NCBI GenBank assembly: GCA_910587765.1
Contig: CAJUNR010000001.1
Span: 94,159 to 158,158, forward strand
Reading direction: 5' to 3'
DNA from: an uncultured Lachnospiraceae bacterium
GTDB taxonomy: Bacteria; Bacillota; Clostridia; Lachnospirales; Lachnospiraceae
DNA: 64,000 bases
The position numbers and the translations under genes were made by a program. Positions 60,586-64,000 of the stretch are shown piece after piece. The notes beneath the pieces were generated by a model, which worked only from the letters and a program-made list of their open reading frames with translations, ran no database searches and was not told the DNA's origin. How positions within the stretch are numbered: position 1 is the stretch's first letter; every line of letters starts with the position of its first letter.

Positions 60586-61888
60586 ACGTCTCTCCCCATC
60601 GGATCGGAATATGAGCGGTCACCGTAAAGCCATGCTGTCCGTCAAAGGTAACCGTGCCCCGCAGCATCTCGATCCTTTCTTTAATATGTTTGGTTCCAAA
60701 TCCGTTCTTCATCTCCTTGCAGCCGACTCCGTCGTCTTTTATCGTCAAAACAATCTCTCCGTCAATCCTTTTCAGGGCAATCCATATGGTAGACGCTTTT
60801 CCGTGACGAACTGCATTGGTGATGCTTTCCTGTATCACGCGATAAATGGCGTTTTCCTCGTCCTCATCAAACTTCAGATGTTTTTCATCCGTCGTAAAAT
60901 AGATCCTGACATCCGACACTCCACTCATATCCGTCACCATCTTGCGGATGGCCACTTCCAGACTCAGGCGTTCCAGTGCGTCCGGACGCAGTTCGTTAAC
61001 AGATCTGCGGATGTCACGGATCCCATCCCGGCTTACCTTGGAAAGCAGCAGCAGCTGTTTCTTCGTCTGCTCCGGAGATATCTCAATCAGCGCAAGACAG
61101 GCATCCAGCCCGGTGGCAATCCCAGTCAGCGTATGCCCCAGTGTATCATGGATCTCTCGCGCCAGCCGATTGCGCTCTCTGGTCTGCGCCATGCGTTCCG
61201 TCATATCCGCATATTCCTTCAACTGTTCGTTGGCGGTCTGAAGCTCGTGATACAGCACGTTTACTTCTTCAATCGTTCCTCTCTGAGCATTGATAACATA
61301 GACACAGTAGACAATGAACAGGATAATATTCAAAGATATGATCACATTATAGACGCTGAACAGATATTGCTGCGTATTGGAGCTGTAGTAACGGATATAA
61401 TCGTCTATATTATACAGCGGCATATAGATGGACAGAAGCTCGTAATCCGCTACCAGATATCCTGCAATTGCCAGCACAACGAAGAACAGTTTCAGCTTTC
61501 CGTCTTTTACAAAGGCGATCACATTGGCAAACACCAGCAGAAGCAGTCCGTTATAATTAAAGTCAAGCTGATAGATCACGGCTGCGCACACCACCATATC
61601 CAGAATCAGCGTGACTACGATCCATCTGTTCTGCAGCTCTTTCATAAACTGCCGGATCAGAAAGGTCAGAACCAGAATCCCCATGAGAAACAGACAGATC
61701 CTCAGATTGTTCCCCGGATTCGCCGGGATCGTCACCACACCGTCCAGAAAGACTCTGGCGTCATACCGGTCCAGAATTCTTCCGGTCGTCACATGGATAA
61801 AAATACAAATCAGGGCTACCGCCGCGAAATTAAGGATCAGCATCGCCCCCTGAAAGAGCGTAATATAACGGTCTTTTCTGTCATTCAT
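60578..61888 (-). CDS. Sensor histidine kinase, NarX/DesK type
   Basis: 436 residues. Several membrane helices in the first 200 residues, a coiled segment (EVNVLYHELQTANEQLKEYA), HisKA_3 with the phosphorylated His in REIHDTLGHTLTG, and an ATPase domain (RVIQESITNAVRHG; DDGVGCKE; GTKHIKERIEMLRG). 14 bases after the solute-binding lipoprotein gene and overlapping the regulator. The binding protein may present a ligand to its membrane region. Confidence 0.94.
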   Translation of the reverse strand: MNDRKDRYITLFQGAMLILNFAAVALICIFIHVTTGRILDRYDARVFLDGVVTIPANPGNNLRICLFLMGILVLTFLIRQFMKELQNRWIVVTLILDMVVCAAVIYQLDFNYNGLLLLVFANVIAFVKDGKLKLFFVVLAIAGYLVADYELLSIYMPLYNIDDYIRYYSSNTQQYLFSVYNVIISLNIILFIVYCVYVINAQRGTIEEVNVLYHELQTANEQLKEYADMTERMAQTRERNRLAREIHDTLGHTLTGIATGLDACLALIEISPEQTKKQLLLLSKVSRDGIRDIRRSVNELRPDALERLSLEVAIRKMVTDMSGVSDVRIYFTTDEKHLKFDEDEENAIYRVIQESITNAVRHGKASTIWIALKRIDGEIVLTIKDDGVGCKEMKNGFGTKHIKERIEMLRGTVTFDGQHGFTVTAHIPIRWGETYD

Positions 61889-61902
61889 ATGCCGCCTCCG
61901 AT

Positions 61903-62847
61903 CTACTGCCAGCCGTTGACTTCATAATTTTCCAGATTTTCTCTGGTAATCATGTAAGGTTCAATGCTGATATAAGGCTCCACTTCCTTTCCGCTCAGAT
62001 AATCATAGGCGGTCTGTGCCGCCACCTCGCCGATCGTCTTCGGACTCTGAGCGCTTGTTCCTGATACATATCCAAGTTCCAGCATTCCTTTAAAATCCGG
62101 AGAGCCGTCGATCCCGTAGATCAGGACCCCCTTTTCCTTCCGGTACTGCTGTAACGCCGCCAGTACTCCAAGAGCAGTCGGATCGTTTCCTCCCAGAACC
62201 ACATTGAATTCAATATCTTTCTTCAGAAAATCCGCCATCACTTCCGCTGAAACCTCAAATTCACCGGCACCGATTCCCGTATATACAACCTCATACCGAT
62301 CGCTGTCCTCAATCGTATCCAGGAACCCCTGCACCCGATTCATAATGGAAGTCTGAATCGGATTGCCGATGATTACGATTCTGGCACTGTCCACCTGTCT
62401 CATCATTTCCTGAGCACAGAGCACCCCCGCCAGATAATTATCCGTCTCCACAATGGATACCACATACTCAGTATCCTTTACGACCGTATCAATATTGATC
62501 ACCGTCACTCCCGCCCTGCGGCAGGATTCCAGCGCAGGTTTTACCTTCTCCCAGTCCACCGGATTCAGGAACAGAACCTCGATTCCTTCTTCAATCATCT
62601 CCTGAATCTGCGCATTCTGCTTCTCCTGGTCCTGACTGGGATCCCGGGAAATCAGGATATCTCCGTTTCCCTCCACCACTTCTTCAAGAGCTTCATGAAG
62701 TACGTCAAAATAAGGATTGTTCCGGGTCATGTAGGTGGCGCCGAACAGCCGCGGCTCATGCTCCTGCGGTGATACCTCCGTCCGCACGCAGCCCGCGGTA
62801 ATTCCTGTCAGCAGTAAAAGCCCCCATATCAGCAAATACTTTCTCAT
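61903..62847 (-). CDS. Sugar-binding lipoprotein, periplasmic-binding-protein-like (RbsB family)
   Basis: 314 residues. Lipobox LLLTGITAGC gives a membrane-anchored protein. The fold matches sugar-binding proteins of ribose type: MTRNNPYFDVLHEALEEV, EGIEVLFLNPVDWEKVKPAL, VTVINIDTVVKD and GGNDPTALGVLAALQQ. It precedes the kinase, an arrangement used for ligand sensing in Clostridia. GGGAGG precedes the ATG, which also overlaps a 14-codon leader frame. Confidence 0.93.
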   Translation of the reverse strand: MRKYLLIWGLLLLTGITAGCVRTEVSPQEHEPRLFGATYMTRNNPYFDVLHEALEEVVEGNGDILISRDPSQDQEKQNAQIQEMIEEGIEVLFLNPVDWEKVKPALESCRRAGVTVINIDTVVKDTEYVVSIVETDNYLAGVLCAQEMMRQVDSARIVIIGNPIQTSIMNRVQGFLDTIEDSDRYEVVYTGIGAGEFEVSAEVMADFLKKDIEFNVVLGGNDPTALGVLAALQQYRKEKGVLIYGIDGSPDFKGMLELGYVSGTSAQSPKTIGEVAAQTAYDYLSGKEVEPYISIEPYMITRENLENYEVNGWQ

Positions 62848-62888
62848 CGCTGCCTCCCGTAAGTCAGAGCTGAAACATTCATTTTCAT
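62844..62888 (-). CDS. Possible 14-residue leader peptide
   Basis: AGGAGGAAAGG followed by ATG at 62888 opens MKMNVSALTYGRQR, ending in a TGA that overlaps the ATG of the sugar-binding lipoprotein. The ribosome site is strong and the coupling exact, so translation is plausible. It may set expression of the lipoprotein. It has no recognisable domain. Confidence 0.35.
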   Translation of the reverse strand: MKMNVSALTYGRQR

Positions 62889-62901
62889 CCTTTCCTCCTG
62901 C

Positions 62902-62940
62902 GCAAAAGTCCCCCGGGCTTCAAACCCGGGAGACCTTTGC
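62902..62940 (-). terminator. Hairpin between the RbsC-type permease and the sugar-binding lipoprotein
   Basis: CCCGGG/CCCGGG with outer GCAAA(A)GTC/GAC(C)TTTGC arms form a strong stem 19 bases after the permease stop. On the minus strand only a short TTTT lies in the outgoing arm, so it may reduce rather than block read-through. Confidence 0.55.
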
Positions 62941-62958
62941 TGCATATGAAAAAAAGGA

Positions 62959-63930
62959 TCACCTTCCCGCTTTTTTGTTACGGATAAAGTCCACATAGAC
63001 TGCCAGCAGAATAACGAAGCCCTTGACGATATACTGCCAGTTGGAATCTACGCCCATCAGGTTCAGTCCGTTGTTCAGAACGCCGATGATCAACACGCCA
63101 ATCAGGGTTCCTCCCAGCCGTCCGGAACCGCCGCTCATGGAAGTACCGCCCACGACCACCGCCGCGATGGCATCCATCTCCGCGCCCTCGCCGGCTCTCG
63201 GCTGTCCGGAATAGAGACGGGAAGCCACGACCACGCCCGCGATACCGGACATAATGCCCGTATAAGTATAGACAATGAATTTTACTTTCTGTACGTTGAT
63301 ACCGGAAAATTTCGCCGCCTGCGCATTGCCGCCCACCGCATAGATGTGCCGCCCAAGCTGCGTCCGGTTGACGATCATCGCCGCGATAATAAATACGATA
63401 ATCATCAGGATAACCGGCGTGGGGAAGGGACCTACATAGCCCGCGCCCGGGAATTTGAACGCATCCGTCATACAGCGGATCGGAGAACCTCCAGTGAGCA
63501 CGAGCGCGATTCCCTTGGTAATGTTCATCGACGCCAGCGTTACGATAAAGGGCGGAATATCCGTCTTGCAGATCACAAAGCCGTTGAACATGCCAACCAG
63601 CGCGCCCACTCCGATCGCCGCCAGAAAACCGACGATTTCCGGCAGACCGAAATTCACCACGCACCCGGCCGCCACGACGCCCGAGAGTGCGATCACCGAG
63701 CCGACCGAAAGCTCGATCCCGCCCAGGATAATGACCATGGTCATACCGGTCGCGAGGAACAGGTTCGACGCATTCTGTCTCAAAATATTAAACACGTTCT
63801 TCGGGGTCAGGAATGTGGACCTGGTCGTCGGAAAGATCACCAGGAAGACACACATCGCAAGCAGTGCGATGATGATGCCGATATTGTCCTTGAAATATTT
63901 GACAACTCCATTTTTCATTCTGGATGCCAT
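62959..63930 (-). CDS. Sugar ABC transporter permease, RbsC family
   Basis: 323 residues with about eight to ten membrane helices; hallmarks of the ribose/xylose permease family are ATGMTMVIILGGIELSVGSV in part, LTGGSPIRC, and AVGGNAQAAKFSGINV with DAIAAVVVGGTSMSGG. AGGAGG precedes the ATG. The ATPase and main binding protein should lie upstream beyond the right edge. A leader segment like that at 31.72 kb (AGTTCCGTATCTG ... TCTGGAAGAATTTTC) starts about 20 bases before it. Confidence 0.95.
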   Translation of the reverse strand: MASRMKNGVVKYFKDNIGIIIALLAMCVFLVIFPTTRSTFLTPKNVFNILRQNASNLFLATGMTMVIILGGIELSVGSVIALSGVVAAGCVVNFGLPEIVGFLAAIGVGALVGMFNGFVICKTDIPPFIVTLASMNITKGIALVLTGGSPIRCMTDAFKFPGAGYVGPFPTPVILMIIVFIIAAMIVNRTQLGRHIYAVGGNAQAAKFSGINVQKVKFIVYTYTGIMSGIAGVVVASRLYSGQPRAGEGAEMDAIAAVVVGGTSMSGGSGRLGGTLIGVLIIGVLNNGLNLMGVDSNWQYIVKGFVILLAVYVDFIRNKKAGR

Positions 63931-64000
63931 AACTTACTCCTCCTATTTTAAGTTCCGTATCTGTGCGCTGCTTCCCCTTCGTCTGGAAGAATTTTCACCC

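Overview
The window looks like a chromosomal segment of an anaerobic, mid-to-high-GC Firmicute of the Lachnospiraceae type. This rests on a single-polypeptide pyruvate:ferredoxin oxidoreductase, ferredoxin-nitroreductase fusions, pyrB-pyrI, a LicT-type beta-glucoside PTS operon, a BlaI/M56 pair, AGGAGG ribosome binding sites and many two-component systems. No rRNA, tRNA, CRISPR array or intact transposase was seen. All similarities were judged by eye.

Layout. 1-1336: an FtsX-type permease running off the left edge and an ABC ATPase with a fused N-terminal XRE helix-turn-helix. 1575-5258: ferredoxin-nitroreductase, a DUF4143 ATPase, and a class M-like sirtuin set between remnants of other genes. 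5425-10181: beta-glucoside operon (PTS EIIBCA, BglG antiterminator, GH1) behind a strong promoter and a RAT/terminator switch. 10386-14627: a redox cluster (ferredoxin-nitroreductase, broken zinc-type oxidoreductase, radical SAM/SPASM protein without a normal start, nitroreductase, HxlR regulator) tied together by a shared operator-like motif. 14763-20214: XRE regulator, AraC-ClpP pair, sugar epimerase-like TIM barrel, chemoreceptor, NimA-like flavoprotein. 20487-24651: hybrid kinase, receiver, CheX-like protein, CheY-like receiver. 24897-27483: BlaI/M56 pair. 28408-40964: two ABC exporter modules and two OmpR-type two-component systems around small genes and a TetR regulator. 40985-50919: cysK, PFOR, malic enzyme, MATE pump, PHP phosphatase, pheA. 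50852-53454: an AT-richer block of soluble TPR histidine kinase, receiver and truncated PIN protein wedged between pheA and folC. 55153-58480: CmpB-like membrane protein, pyrBI, AI-2E-type transporter. 58598-63930: two solute-binding proteins, a NarL-type two-component system and an RbsC-type permease, a sugar-sensing and uptake locus.

The most unusual features are these. (1) A 131-bp structured repeat occurs at 47326-47456 and 54917-55047; all of its copy-to-copy differences are compensated, wobble-preserving on the minus strand, or in the loop, so it looks like a conserved folded RNA or DNA element. Shorter relatives lie at 17507-17569 and 31751-31820. (2) The TPR-kinase/receiver/PIN block is a candidate regulated toxin or defence module. 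(3) A duplicated 102-bp HxlR-type promoter segment sits in front of decayed genes. (4) The XRE-ABC fusion has a perfect 12-bp inverted repeat at its own promoter.
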